Origin: Mesorhizobium atlanticum
Lineage (GTDB): Bacteria > Pseudomonadota > Alphaproteobacteria > Rhizobiales > Rhizobiaceae
NCBI RefSeq assembly: GCF_003289965.1
Contig: NZ_QMBQ01000010.1
Location: 124,001 to 188,000 of the forward strand
DNA: 64,000 nt
Direction of reading: 5' to 3'
In this document: positions 7,298 to 15,441 of the stretch, piece by piece
How the letters are laid out: each line of letters opens with the position of its first letter
Position numbering within the stretch: position 1 is the first letter of the stretch
Made by a program: the position numbers and the translations under genes
Notes under the pieces: generated by a model
Seen by the model: the letters and a program-made list of their open reading frames with translations, nothing else
Told to the model about the DNA's origin: nothing
Databases searched by the model: none

Positions 7298-7756
7298 CTA
7301 CAACGGCATCTCCGAGGTCTGCTTGATCGTCTGGCTGGGCACGTCCGTCTTGACGTTCTGCACGCCCTTGATGCGGCTCAGATGCTCCGACTGGAAGCGG
7401 CGGTAGTCGTCGATGCCGGCCGCCACGATCCGCACCATCGCGTCGCAATCGCCCAGCATCAGATAGCATTCCATCACCTCGGGGAATTTCGCCACCTCGG
7501 CGGCGAAATGCTCGATCGTGTCCTCGTCCTGCTGCTTCAGCCAGATGCGGGTGAAGAAGGTCTGGCCGCGGCCGATCTTGGCCGGGTTGAGCACCGCGAC
7601 ATAGCGGTCGATCACGCCCGCCTCCTCGAGCAGCTTCACGCGGCGCAGGCAGGGCGACGGCGACAGGCCGACCTCTTTCGCCAGATCGTTGTTGGCCATG
7701 CGCCCGTCGCGCTGCAGGGCGCGCAGGATGCGCCTGTCGATCTCGTCGAGCTTCAT
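7298..7756 (-). CDS. Lrp/AsnC family transcriptional regulator
   Basis: A 152-residue Lrp/AsnC regulator. The N-terminal helix-turn-helix (MKLDEIDRRILRALQRDGRM, then NDLAKEVGLSPSPCLRRVKL) is followed by the RAM ligand-binding/oligomerisation domain (residues 65-150, with VMECYLMLGDCDAMVRI). It is divergent from azlCD across a 169-bp spacer that holds an extended dyad, the usual arrangement in which an Lrp-type protein controls an amino-acid exporter in response to that amino acid. The start at 7756 gives the standard length. Confidence 0.93.
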   Translation of the reverse strand: MKLDEIDRRILRALQRDGRMANNDLAKEVGLSPSPCLRRVKLLEEAGVIDRYVAVLNPAKIGRGQTFFTRIWLKQQDEDTIEHFAAEVAKFPEVMECYLMLGDCDAMVRIVAAGIDDYRRFQSEHLSRIKGVQNVKTDVPSQTIKQTSEMPL

Positions 7757-7783
7757 GGTTCCAGATTCCAATCGCTTGCCTGA

Positions 7784-7823
7784 ATGCGCTATCCAATGCC
7801 AAATCTTGGCAGAAATGGCGCAT
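7784..7823. promoter_or_regulatory. Extended dyad, probable Lrp-type operator of azlCD
   Basis: TGCCAA-ATC-TTGGCA (7797-7811) is nested inside ATGCGC (7784-7789) and GCGCAT (7818-7823), all nearly on one centre. It lies between the divergent lrp-type gene and azlC. Position and symmetry suggest binding by the neighbouring regulator; this is inference. Confidence 0.5.
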
Positions 7824-7925
7824 TTTCGCAACCCGATTGCCGCGCGTTTCGGCTATGGTGCGCGCACCGATGACAGACAACTGAGCAGGAGAACGGCGGC
7901 CGCGAGGCCGGCCGCAGTCAGAGCC

Positions 7926-8669
7926 ATGAGCGTTTCAGAGATCCCCCTCGCCGAGGGCCGGGCCACCGGCGGGCGCGGCGCCGAGTTCCGGCGCGGGCTT
8001 GCCGCCTCGACGCCGGTGCTGCTCGGCATCATCCCCTATGCGCTGGTCCTTGGCGCGCAAGCCGCGCAGAAGGGCCTTTCCGTCGCCGAGGTGCCGCTGA
8101 TGACCGGGCTCAATTTCGCCGGCGGCTCGGAATTCGCCGCGATCCAGCTCTGGACCTCGCCGCCGCATGTCCTGCTGATCGCCGCCATCACGCTTTTGGT
8201 CAACAGCCGGCATTTCCTGATGGGCGCGGCCCTTGCGCCTTTCATCAGGCACCTGCCGAAGCGCCAGGTTTTTCCGGCGCTGTTCCTGATGTGCGACGAA
8301 AGCTGGGCGGTGGGCCTGGCGGACGCGCAGCGGCGCGCCGCCGCCGGCATGCGGCCGGCCTTCAGCCTGCCGTTCTATCTGGCCGCGGGCTTGTCCGTCT
8401 ACCTCGCCTGGGTGGCGTTCACGGCCTGCGGCGCGGCGCTCGGCCCGGTGCTCGGCGACGTCGAGAAATATGGTTTCGCCATGGCTTTCCCGGCCGTCTT
8501 CCTGGTGCTGCTGCGGGGCATGTGGAAAGGCTTTGCCGCGGCGCGGCCCTGGCTGGCCAGCCTCGTGGTGGCGGCGCTCGCCTATCTCCTCGTCCCCGGC
8601 GCCTGGTATGTCGCGGCCGGCGCGGTGTCCGGCCTGGCGGCCGCGTGGTTCCTGGCAGGCGAGACATGA
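7926..8669 (+). CDS. azlC: AzlC family branched-chain amino acid exporter, large subunit
   Basis: A 247-residue membrane protein of the AzlC/BrnF family. After a cytoplasmic start of about 20 residues come 'FRRGLAASTPVLLGIIPYAL', the conserved 'GGSEFAAIQL' segment and 'NSRHFLMGAALAPF', and at least five more membrane segments. With AzlD it forms a two-subunit exporter for branched-chain amino acids or related compounds (azaleucine resistance in Bacillus, BrnFE in Corynebacterium). Its TGA overlaps the azlD ATG. Divergent from an Lrp-type regulator. The start was set at the ATG giving the family's length; the ribosome site is not obvious. Confidence 0.93.
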   Translation: MSVSEIPLAEGRATGGRGAEFRRGLAASTPVLLGIIPYALVLGAQAAQKGLSVAEVPLMTGLNFAGGSEFAAIQLWTSPPHVLLIAAITLLVNSRHFLMGAALAPFIRHLPKRQVFPALFLMCDESWAVGLADAQRRAAAGMRPAFSLPFYLAAGLSVYLAWVAFTACGAALGPVLGDVEKYGFAMAFPAVFLVLLRGMWKGFAAARPWLASLVVAALAYLLVPGAWYVAAGAVSGLAAAWFLAGET

Positions 8670-8965
8670 TCGATCCGCTGACCGTGCTTGCCATCCTGGC
8701 GATGGCCGGCGTGACGTATCTTACCCGTATCGGCGGCTATGTTGTGCTCAAGAACCGCGCGCTCAGCCCACGCGCCACGGCGGTGATGGAAGCCGCGCCC
8801 GGCTGCGTGCTGATCTCGGTGATCGCGCCCGACTTCGTCTCGAGGAACCCGGCCGACCTTGCGGCTTTGGCCATCACCCTGCTTGCCGCGACAAGGCTGT
8901 CGATGCTGCCGACAGTGGTGATCGGGGTGGCCTCGGCGGGCGTCCTGAGATGGCTGATAGGATAA
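8666..8965 (+). CDS. azlD: AzlD family branched-chain amino acid exporter, small subunit
   Basis: A 99-residue protein with three to four membrane segments and the typical AzlD features: LTRIGGYVVLKNRALSP near the N-terminus, 'MEAAPGCVLISVIAPDFV' in the middle and a last hydrophobic helix ending LRWLIG. It overlaps azlC by 4 bp (ATGA), so translation is coupled and the two subunits are made together. Confidence 0.92.
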   Translation: MIDPLTVLAILAMAGVTYLTRIGGYVVLKNRALSPRATAVMEAAPGCVLISVIAPDFVSRNPADLAALAITLLAATRLSMLPTVVIGVASAGVLRWLIG

Positions 8966-8971
8966 CCGGCC

Positions 8972-9451
8972 TCAGGGGCTGTAGAGTCCAAGCTCGTCCG
9001 GCTGGTCGCCCTCCCCGCCCGCGTGCTGCTTCAACGCGGTATCCAGCCTGTCGTTGTCGCCGCCTTGCGGACGGACGATCGCGTTGACGAGCGTATCCAG
9101 CGAAACGCCAAGCTGGTCGAGGCCAAGCTGCCTTTCGATCCTGGGGACCGCCGACGGCGATTGCCGTTTCAGCGCCTCGACGGCGTTCTTGATCGCCGAG
9201 CCGTAGGAAGACACGGAATCGTAGTCTGTCTGATCAACGGCGAATTCCTTGCCGGCGCGCTGCATCAGCCGGACCTTCGTCGCCGTGATGTTGAGGCTGT
9301 CGAGGCTGAACTTGGCGACGACGGGCTCCGCCTGGGTGAGCGGCAAAGCCGCCGGACCGGAAGCGCTGTCGATGCTCGCGGCCGGCCTCGCCGTCGGAGG
9401 CAGGCGCAGCGGCTGCAGGATCACAAGCGTGGTGTTGAACGTCGAAGACAT
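8972..9451 (-). CDS. Hypothetical protein (159 aa)
   Basis: A soluble protein of 159 residues with no signal peptide (MSSTFNTTLVILQPLRLPPT). After a low-complexity Ala/Pro region it has a helical part 'SYGSAIKNAVEALKRQ' and 'RIERQLGLDQLGVSLDTLVN', and an acidic tail ending DELGLYSP. Codon use fits a gene. It converges with azlD, 6 bp apart. No family recognised; it could be a structural or regulatory protein, but nothing in the sequence decides. Confidence 0.6.
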   Translation of the reverse strand: MSSTFNTTLVILQPLRLPPTARPAASIDSASGPAALPLTQAEPVVAKFSLDSLNITATKVRLMQRAGKEFAVDQTDYDSVSSYGSAIKNAVEALKRQSPSAVPRIERQLGLDQLGVSLDTLVNAIVRPQGGDNDRLDTALKQHAGGEGDQPDELGLYSP

Positions 9452-9685
9452 TGCCGGGTCTCGCGCGCGCCTGTCCGTCATGGACCGGACGCCGGACAGT
9501 CGAGCCAAGACGTCATGTCCCGAACAGAGCGTTTCCCTGGCAGTAGCCCGACTGTCCTAAAAGTTCGATAGAATGATGGTTCGCCTTTTAACGATGACTG
9601 GCGCCATCTCTTTGTTCCGGCTCAATCGCTGAGGGCCAAGGCCAGGTCTCTGGGCCGAACCCTTCCGAACTTGCCTTAAACCACG

Positions 9686-9716
9686 CCGGCAGGCAGGGGC
9701 TACCCCTGCCTGCCGG
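9686..9716. terminator. Perfect 14-bp stem hairpin
   Basis: CCGGCAGGCAGGGG (9686-9699), loop CTA, and its exact complement (9703-9716). It lies 40 bp beyond the stop of the Gly/Asp-rich gene on the minus strand and probably ends that transcript. There is no long T run on either side. I see nothing else in 9452-9755. Confidence 0.6.
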
Positions 9717-9755
9717 TCTTGTCCATCCGGGATTGCCGCCCTGAGCCTCGGTGAT

Positions 9756-10148
9756 TCAGTCGTCGCCGCCACCGCCGCCGCTGCCACCGCCGCCGCCATC
9801 ATGCCCGCCGCTGTCGCCGCCGCCGTCATGGCCGCCGCTGTCGCCGCCCCCATCATGGCTGCCGCCGTCCCCACCTTCGTGGTCGCCCTCGTGATCGTCG
9901 CCCTGATCATCGGCTTCCTGGTCGCCTTCATGCGAGCCGGAGGCGGCGCTGTCCCCGCCGGCCTCGTCATTCTCGGAGGCCTGTTGGTCGTCGCCGACAC
10001 TGGATGTGTTGACCTGCTCCTCATCATCGTCGGCCGTCGACGCCGCCGTCACCCCGCCGCCATTATCCGAGCCCGCATGGGATGGCTGGGTGGCGAGGAT
10101 GCCGAGCAGACCGATTGCGGTTGCCGCAAGCAAGGGAAGGGTTTTCAT
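9756..10148 (-). CDS. Secreted Gly/Asp/His-rich repeat protein
   Basis: A 130-residue protein. ATG 10148 gives a clear Sec signal peptide (MKTLPLLAATAIGLLGILAT ... SHA), with cleavage near residue 25. The mature part is first acidic (DDDEEQ, EAGGDSAASGSHEGDQEADD) and then a near-perfect tandem repeat of GGHDGGGDS units ending in a poly-Gly/Asp tail. The Asp/His content suggests metal binding (calcium or transition metals), but this is inference from composition. The repeat is coded by similar 18-24 bp DNA units, so copy number may vary between strains. Confidence 0.7.
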   Translation of the reverse strand: MKTLPLLAATAIGLLGILATQPSHAGSDNGGGVTAASTADDDEEQVNTSSVGDDQQASENDEAGGDSAASGSHEGDQEADDQGDDHEGDHEGGDGGSHDGGGDSGGHDGGGDSGGHDGGGGGSGGGGGDD

Positions 10149-10238
10149 CCAGGCGCTCCGATTCGTTTTGTGACCTCGGATCATCATCGTAGCGGATTAC
10201 GGCGCCCTTAAGTGAGTGATTGCAATTTTAGCAACCGC

Positions 10239-12356
10239 TTATTTTACGCCTAACCTGGCATGCGGCCGTTCCGGTGACATCGTGCCGCTGGCGGCTCTTG
10301 CCACGATCGCCTCCAGCGGCTCGGGCCGGTGCAGGAAATAGCCCTGCCCATAGGCGACGCCCATGCCCATGAGGATCTCCAGCGCGTTTTTCTCCTCGAC
10401 CTTCTCGGCCACCACGGCGGCGCCCATCGAGCGGGCGATGCCGGCGATCGCCGAAACGATCTCGCGGTCGAAGCGGCTGTCGGCGATGTGCTCGACGAAG
10501 GAGCCGTCGATCTTGATGGCGTCGATGGGGAAGCGCCTGAGATATTCGAACGAACTCATGCCTGCGCCGAAATCGTCGAGGCTGACCCGGCAATGGCGGA
10601 GCCTCGCCTTGCGCACGAACTCGGCCGCCGCGTCGAAATTGGTGACGGCGGCGGTCTCGGTGATCTCGAAGCCGACGGCCGACGGCGGCGCGCCGCTCGC
10701 GGCGATGGCCTCGTCGACGAAATCCCAGAGCTGCGGGTCGGAAAGCGTCTGCGCCGACAGGTTGAAGTCGAGCGCGATGGCGCCCGCGCGCATCGCCTGG
10801 CCGTGGCGCGTCAGCGCGGTGCGGATGATCCAGCGGTCGAGCCGCGCGGCAAGGCCGAAGCGTTCGGCGACCGGCATGAAATCGCCGGGCGGGATCATCG
10901 CGCCGGTGCGGGCCTCGAGCCTGGCCAGCACCTCGACATGGCGGCTGTCCTCCCATGGCAGGCCGAGCCGGTGGATCTCCTGGCCGTAAAGCTTCAGCCG
11001 GCCATCCTCCATCGCGTCGACAAGGTCGGCCGCCAGCCGCGCGGCGTTGAGCCCGCCGGCGCCCGACGTCGTGTCGGGCGAGAACACGGCGAAGCGGCCG
11101 CGGCCGCCGGCCTTGGCGGCGTAGCAGGCGTCGTCGGCGCAGGCGAGCGCATCGGCCACGCTCATGTTGCGGTCGCGCACGAAGGCGATGCCGATGCTGG
11201 CGGCAAGCCTGCGCGAGGTGACCGCCGAGCCGAGATCGGCATCGCGCACCGCGGCGAGCACGGCGCGGGCGATCCGCTCGGCACAAGCGTCATTGCAGTT
11301 CGGCACCATCAGCGCGAATTCGTCGCCGCCGAGGCGCGCCGCATGCGCCGACGCGGGCAGGCTGGCGAGGATGCCCGCCGCGACGCTCTTCAGCGCCAGG
11401 TCGCCCGCGGCATGACCGGCATAGTCGTTGAGCGCCTTGAAGTAGTCGAGATCGACATAAAACACCGCCAGCGGCAGGCGCTCGGCCATGGCGATGTTCT
11501 CGGCGAGCAGCCGGTCGAAGGCCGCGCGGTTGAGCAGCCCGGTCAGGGCGTCGTGACGCGCGGCGAAGGCGAGTCCCTCGGCGCGCATCTTCTCCTCGGT
11601 GATGTCGCGCACGGTGCCAAGCACCTGGCCGGCCGAGCCGACATCGGCGATGAAGCGCACCAGCGTCTCGAGATGACGGACCTGGCCGTCACGCCGGATG
11701 ATGCGGTATTGCGAGGCCACGACGTCGTTGGAGCCCGGCGCGATCTGATGGGCGCGTTCGGTGGCTTCCTTATCGTCCGGGTGAAGATAGGTGTGCCACA
11801 GCTCGGCCGACACCTCGTCCCTGTCGGCGACGAGGCCGAATATCTCGCGGGTGCGCGCGTCCCAGAAGCTTTTCCTGGTGCCGATATCGTGGTGCCAGAT
11901 GCCGGTGCCGCTGGCGGCAAGCGCGAGGCGGAAGCGGACATTGACCTGCTCGAGCGCCGCCTCGGCCTCTTTCTGGCGGGTGATATCGGTCTGCACGCCC
12001 ATCAGCCGAAGCGGCTTGCCGTCGGCGTCGCGCTCGACGGTGCCGCCACGGTCGAGCACCCAGACCCAGTGGCCGTCCTTGTGGCGCAGGCGCAGCTCCG
12101 TCTCGATGGAATCGGCAATGCCCGCAATGTGCCGGTCGCCGCTTTCCTGCGCGCGCTGGCGGTCGTCGGGATGGGTAAGCTTCAGCCAGAGATCGGGCGT
12201 GTCGGCGAGTTCGCCGGGCTCATAGCCCAGCATCTTCGACCAGGTCGGTGAATAGTAGCAATCGCCGGTCGACAGATTCCAGTCCCAAAGGCCGAGATGA
12301 GCGCGATCAAGCGCCAGCGCCCAGAACTTGCCGTTGCGTTTATTGTCGTCCGCCAT
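10239..12356 (-). CDS. PAS-PAS-GGDEF-EAL cyclic-di-GMP enzyme
   Basis: A 705-residue cytoplasmic protein. Two PAS/PAC sensor modules (about 10-130 and 140-258) precede a GGDEF domain (265-425) with intact GGDEF at 343-347 and an EAL domain (440-695). There is no membrane segment. The EAL signature reads EVL (475-477), but the other catalytic residues are present: FNLSAQ, FEITET, DDFGAG, KIDGSF, AEKVEE. No RxxD inhibitory site precedes GGDEF. It may make or degrade cyclic-di-GMP depending on the PAS signal. Start 12356 was chosen because upstream sequence is repeat-like. Monocistronic. Confidence 0.92.
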   Translation of the reverse strand: MADDNKRNGKFWALALDRAHLGLWDWNLSTGDCYYSPTWSKMLGYEPGELADTPDLWLKLTHPDDRQRAQESGDRHIAGIADSIETELRLRHKDGHWVWVLDRGGTVERDADGKPLRLMGVQTDITRQKEAEAALEQVNVRFRLALAASGTGIWHHDIGTRKSFWDARTREIFGLVADRDEVSAELWHTYLHPDDKEATERAHQIAPGSNDVVASQYRIIRRDGQVRHLETLVRFIADVGSAGQVLGTVRDITEEKMRAEGLAFAARHDALTGLLNRAAFDRLLAENIAMAERLPLAVFYVDLDYFKALNDYAGHAAGDLALKSVAAGILASLPASAHAARLGGDEFALMVPNCNDACAERIARAVLAAVRDADLGSAVTSRRLAASIGIAFVRDRNMSVADALACADDACYAAKAGGRGRFAVFSPDTTSGAGGLNAARLAADLVDAMEDGRLKLYGQEIHRLGLPWEDSRHVEVLARLEARTGAMIPPGDFMPVAERFGLAARLDRWIIRTALTRHGQAMRAGAIALDFNLSAQTLSDPQLWDFVDEAIAASGAPPSAVGFEITETAAVTNFDAAAEFVRKARLRHCRVSLDDFGAGMSSFEYLRRFPIDAIKIDGSFVEHIADSRFDREIVSAIAGIARSMGAAVVAEKVEEKNALEILMGMGVAYGQGYFLHRPEPLEAIVARAASGTMSPERPHARLGVK

Positions 12357-12455
12357 GTTTTGTTCTTGCCACCCGGTCCCGGCAGCATTGCATGAAAGCA
12401 GAGAAGAAAGAGTTACCGAGCAATCTCCCCCTCGGGGCGCCTCAGGATCAAGGTT

Positions 12456-12654
12456 CCTCGCCCCACGAATGTGGGGAGAGGTGGCTCGGCGAAGCCGAGA
12501 CGGAGAGGGGAGCGCCCTACGAAGGCCCCTCTCCGTCCGCTTCGCGGACACCTCTCCCCCGCCTTTGGCGGGGGAGAGGAACCCAGGCACCGTTACGCCG
12601 GCGGGACAGCGCCCCCCTCTGCCCTGCCGGGCATCTCCCCCACAAGGGGGGAGA
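12456..12654. repeat. Adjacent family B-like and family C intergenic repeats
   Basis: 12456-12580 is an inverted repeat related to family B (CTCGCCCC ... GGGGGAGAGG, with paired GGCTCGGCGAAGCC and CCGCTTCGCGG hairpins). It is followed at about 12608-12654 by a family C unit (CCCCCCTCTGCCCTGCCGGG then CTCCCCCACAAGGGGGGAG). Similar family C units lie near 37036, 46353 and 46467. Both elements fill the gap between the GGDEF-EAL gene and the amidohydrolase. Confidence 0.75.
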
Positions 12655-12687
12655 CTAGCGCTCGACCGCCTTCGTCAACCGCCGACC

Positions 12688-13872
12688 TCACGCGGCCACC
12701 GCCAACCGTCTCCGCACCACAGCCGCATGAAAGCGCGCGCCGTGCAGCAGGGCTTCGTCGTTGAAGTCGTAGGCGGGGTTGTGCAGCGGGGCGGTGCCGC
12801 CATTGCCCATGAAGACGAAGCAACCAGGCACGTGGGTCAGGAAGCGGGCGAAATCCTCCGACGCGGTCATCGGCTCAGCCGCGATGCGAACCGCGTCGTC
12901 GGCCGCGATGCCAACGGCATCGTCGGCCAGCACCGTGCGGGCTGCCGCAAGTGCCTCGGCGACCAGCGCCGCGTCGTTGATCAAGGGGACGAACTCGCGT
13001 GTGTAAGTCACTTCAGCGGCGACATTATAAGCCTGCGCAGTACCCTCGGCGATGCGGCGCATCTCCTTCTCGATCGCGGCGCTCACCTCAGGCCGAAAAC
13101 TGCGGCAGTCGCCCAGGATGCGCGCCAGCCCGGGCAGCGCATTGCGGGTGCCGTCGGTGACGAGCTCGGTCACCGAGACGACGCCGATATCGGCGGGGCT
13201 CAGGCGCCGCGAGACGATGGTTTGCAGGTTGACGATCAGCGCGCAAGCGGCGACCAGCGTCTCCTGACCGGCATGCGGCCGCGCCGCGTGGCCGCCTAGG
13301 CCTTTGAGCACGATCTCGAAATTGTCCTCCGCCGACATCACCGGACCGCTTCGGGTCTCGAAATGGCCGACGGGCAGGCCCGGCATGTTGTGCAGCCCAA
13401 AAATCTCCTCGAAGGGGAAGCGCTCGAGCAGGCCGTCGTCCAGCATTGCCAGCGCGCCCCTGCCCCATTCCTCGGCCGGCTGGAAGACGAAGCGCACCGT
13501 GCCGTCGAAGCCGCCTTCGCCGGCGAGCAGCTTTGCCGCGCCGAGCAGCATCGAAGTGTGGCCGTCATGGCCGCAGGCATGCATGGTGCCGGGCGTTTGC
13601 GAGCGCCAGGCCTGCGTGCCCTGCTCGGCGATGCGCAGCGCGTCCATGTCGGCGCGCAGCGCGATGGCGCGATTGCCGCTGCCCCGGGTCAGCGTGCCGA
13701 CCACGCCGGTGCCGCCGACGCCTTCGGCCACCTCCAGCCCGAACTCCCGCAACTTCTGGGCGACGAAAGCGGCGGTGCGCTTTTCCTCGAAGCCGAACTC
13801 AGGATGAGCGTGGAGATCGCGCCGCCACGCGGTCATCTCGCGGTGAAGAGCTTCGAGGTCGAGTCTGGCCAT
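12688..13872 (-). CDS. M20 family metallo-amidohydrolase (hippurate hydrolase type)
   Basis: A 394-residue M20D peptidase/aminoacylase. Metal and catalytic motifs are visible: 'ALRADMDAL', 'HACGHDGHTSMLLGAA' and 'FQPAEEWGRGA', with the dimerisation (lid) domain in between. Enzymes of this type hydrolyse N-acyl amino acids or small amides. It follows the ammonia-lyase gene at 13918 by 45 bp on the same strand. In E. coli an M20 peptidase (ygeY) is likewise next to diaminopropionate ammonia-lyase (ygeX), so here it may release the amino acid consumed by the lyases. Confidence 0.9.
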   Translation of the reverse strand: MARLDLEALHREMTAWRRDLHAHPEFGFEEKRTAAFVAQKLREFGLEVAEGVGGTGVVGTLTRGSGNRAIALRADMDALRIAEQGTQAWRSQTPGTMHACGHDGHTSMLLGAAKLLAGEGGFDGTVRFVFQPAEEWGRGALAMLDDGLLERFPFEEIFGLHNMPGLPVGHFETRSGPVMSAEDNFEIVLKGLGGHAARPHAGQETLVAACALIVNLQTIVSRRLSPADIGVVSVTELVTDGTRNALPGLARILGDCRSFRPEVSAAIEKEMRRIAEGTAQAYNVAAEVTYTREFVPLINDAALVAEALAAARTVLADDAVGIAADDAVRIAAEPMTASEDFARFLTHVPGCFVFMGNGGTAPLHNPAYDFNDEALLHGARFHAAVVRRRLAVAA

Positions 13873-13917
13873 CGGTCGCCCAAAGCCTTTTCTTAACACG
13901 GAGAACCGGAACTGCTC

Positions 13918-15114
13918 TCAGGCAGTTTGCAGGAAGACCTCTTCGGGCGCCATCCCGACCAGCTCGGCAAAGCGGCCATGGTCGGTCGCGCCCTCGGAAT
14001 TGATGACGAGCACGCGCGAATGCCTGTCGAGGCCGAGCGCCTTGCGCATATGCCTGTCGCCCGCGGCGCGGACCAGCCCGGCGAGGCCTGCCCCGCCGCT
14101 CTCGCCCGAAACGATCGCAGGATCGCTGCCCAAGGGCCGCGCCAGCCGCTTCATCACCGCCACCGCATCCTCCTCGTCCACCGTCATGAAGGCATCGCCG
14201 ACGCGCGCCAGCACGCGCCAGGCGACGAGGGACGGCTCGGCGCATTCGAGCATCGTCATGACGGTCGGCTGCTGATGGCCGATGGTCACCGGACGTCCGG
14301 CCTCGGCCGAAGCGTAGACGCAGGCCGAGCGCTTCGGCTCCACCACCACGGCCTTCGGCCGCCTGGAGCCAAGCATGACCGCCATATGGCCGGCAATCGC
14401 CGCCGCGAAGCCGCCGACGCCGGCTTGCAGGAAGACATGCGTGGGTGGCTCGGCCATGCGCCGCAGCGTCTCGCGCACGATCACCGTATAGCCCTGCATG
14501 ACAAGGCCGGGGACGCGCTCATAGCCGAGCCAGGAGGTGTTGGAGACGATTTTCCAGCCGCGCTCGGCGCCGACGCGCGCGACCTCGCGCACCGCATGGT
14601 CATAGCCGCCCTCGACCTCGACGATCTCGGCGCCGAAGCGGGCGATGGCCGCGACACGCTCGCGGCTGACGCCGGCATGGACGAAGATCACCGAACGCGC
14701 GCCGACGAGGCTGGCGCCCTGCGCCACGGAGCGGCCATGGTTGCCGTCGGTGGCGCAGACGAAGATCATGCCGGACGCGATCTGGCGCACCCGGGCGTCG
14801 TTTATCTCGCCGATATCGACGTCGCGCCCCAGCCACTTGCCGGCCTCCTCCAGCACCAGCCGCATGACGGCATAGGCGCCGCCCAGCGCCTTGAAGGAGC
14901 CAAGGCCAAGACGCTGGCCCTCATCCTTGACATGAAGCGCCGCGATGCCGAGCTCGCCGGCGAGCGCCGGCAAGGCGTGCAGCGGCGTTTCGGCGTCGTC
15001 ATGGCGCGCCTTGAGGTAACGCTCGGCCCGCTCGCCTCCCGCCATGCCGAGCGACTCGGCATCGGCGGCAACCAACGGCTGGTTGTGTTCTGGGCGTTGG
15101 TTGAGAAGCAGCAT
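13918..15114 (-). CDS. Diaminopropionate ammonia-lyase family protein, copy 1
   Basis: A 398-residue fold-type II PLP enzyme. The PLP lysine is K75 in GLGSFKALGGAYA. ATDGNHGRSVA is the substrate/phosphate loop, 'PGLVMQGYTVIVRE' and 'FLQAGVGGFAAAIAGH' are typical of the diaminopropionate ammonia-lyase (YgeX/DpaL) group, and a glycine-rich PLP-phosphate loop SGESGGAG follows. The reaction is 2,3-diaminopropionate to pyruvate and two ammonia; related substrates such as serine or threonine are possible. Start 15114 aligns with the start of copy 2. It has its own 327-bp upstream region sharing an 18-bp motif with copy 2. Confidence 0.87.
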   Translation of the reverse strand: MLLLNQRPEHNQPLVAADAESLGMAGGERAERYLKARHDDAETPLHALPALAGELGIAALHVKDEGQRLGLGSFKALGGAYAVMRLVLEEAGKWLGRDVDIGEINDARVRQIASGMIFVCATDGNHGRSVAQGASLVGARSVIFVHAGVSRERVAAIARFGAEIVEVEGGYDHAVREVARVGAERGWKIVSNTSWLGYERVPGLVMQGYTVIVRETLRRMAEPPTHVFLQAGVGGFAAAIAGHMAVMLGSRRPKAVVVEPKRSACVYASAEAGRPVTIGHQQPTVMTMLECAEPSLVAWRVLARVGDAFMTVDEEDAVAVMKRLARPLGSDPAIVSGESGGAGLAGLVRAAGDRHMRKALGLDRHSRVLVINSEGATDHGRFAELVGMAPEEVFLQTA

Positions 15115-15198
15115 GCTAGTCTTCCTGCTAGGCACTGAATTCTGTCGGCGGGCGCGCTTAAGGCGCGATTCTGGACGCTTTCATTGGCTAAGTGATTG

Positions 15199-15216
15199 AA
15201 GTTTGTTTCGATTGGA
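15199..15216. promoter_or_regulatory. 18-bp motif shared by both lyase promoters
   Basis: AAGTTTGTTTCGATTGGA lies 85 bp upstream of lyase copy 1. The same motif with one change is at 16721-16738, 77 bp upstream of copy 2 and just before the divergent Lrp-type gene. A binding site for that regulator is the simplest reading. I see nothing else in the 15115-15441 spacer. Confidence 0.5.
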
Positions 15217-15441
15217 TGTCGCCGAATGTTCGTTTCGGAGGGGCCCGATACGGCCAACTTGACTATTTTTGGGGGTATTTCGCCGCCGCGACACGGTGTG
15301 GGCCACACCAATCTGCGTTCCTCCCGCGATAAATCGGCCGCCGGCGGCGACGCGCACGAGCCGGCCCTGCGGGTCAGGGTCTCTGCCGCCGGGTTCCTGG
15401 ATGCGGCCCCAGAAGCCGGCCTGGATTGATCGTCAGGTTGC

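Noticed and set aside
10329-12251. Long plus-strand open frame of 640 codons
   Set aside because: It is antisense to the GGDEF-EAL gene, whose conserved motifs prove the minus strand is coding. High GC leaves the opposite frame open.
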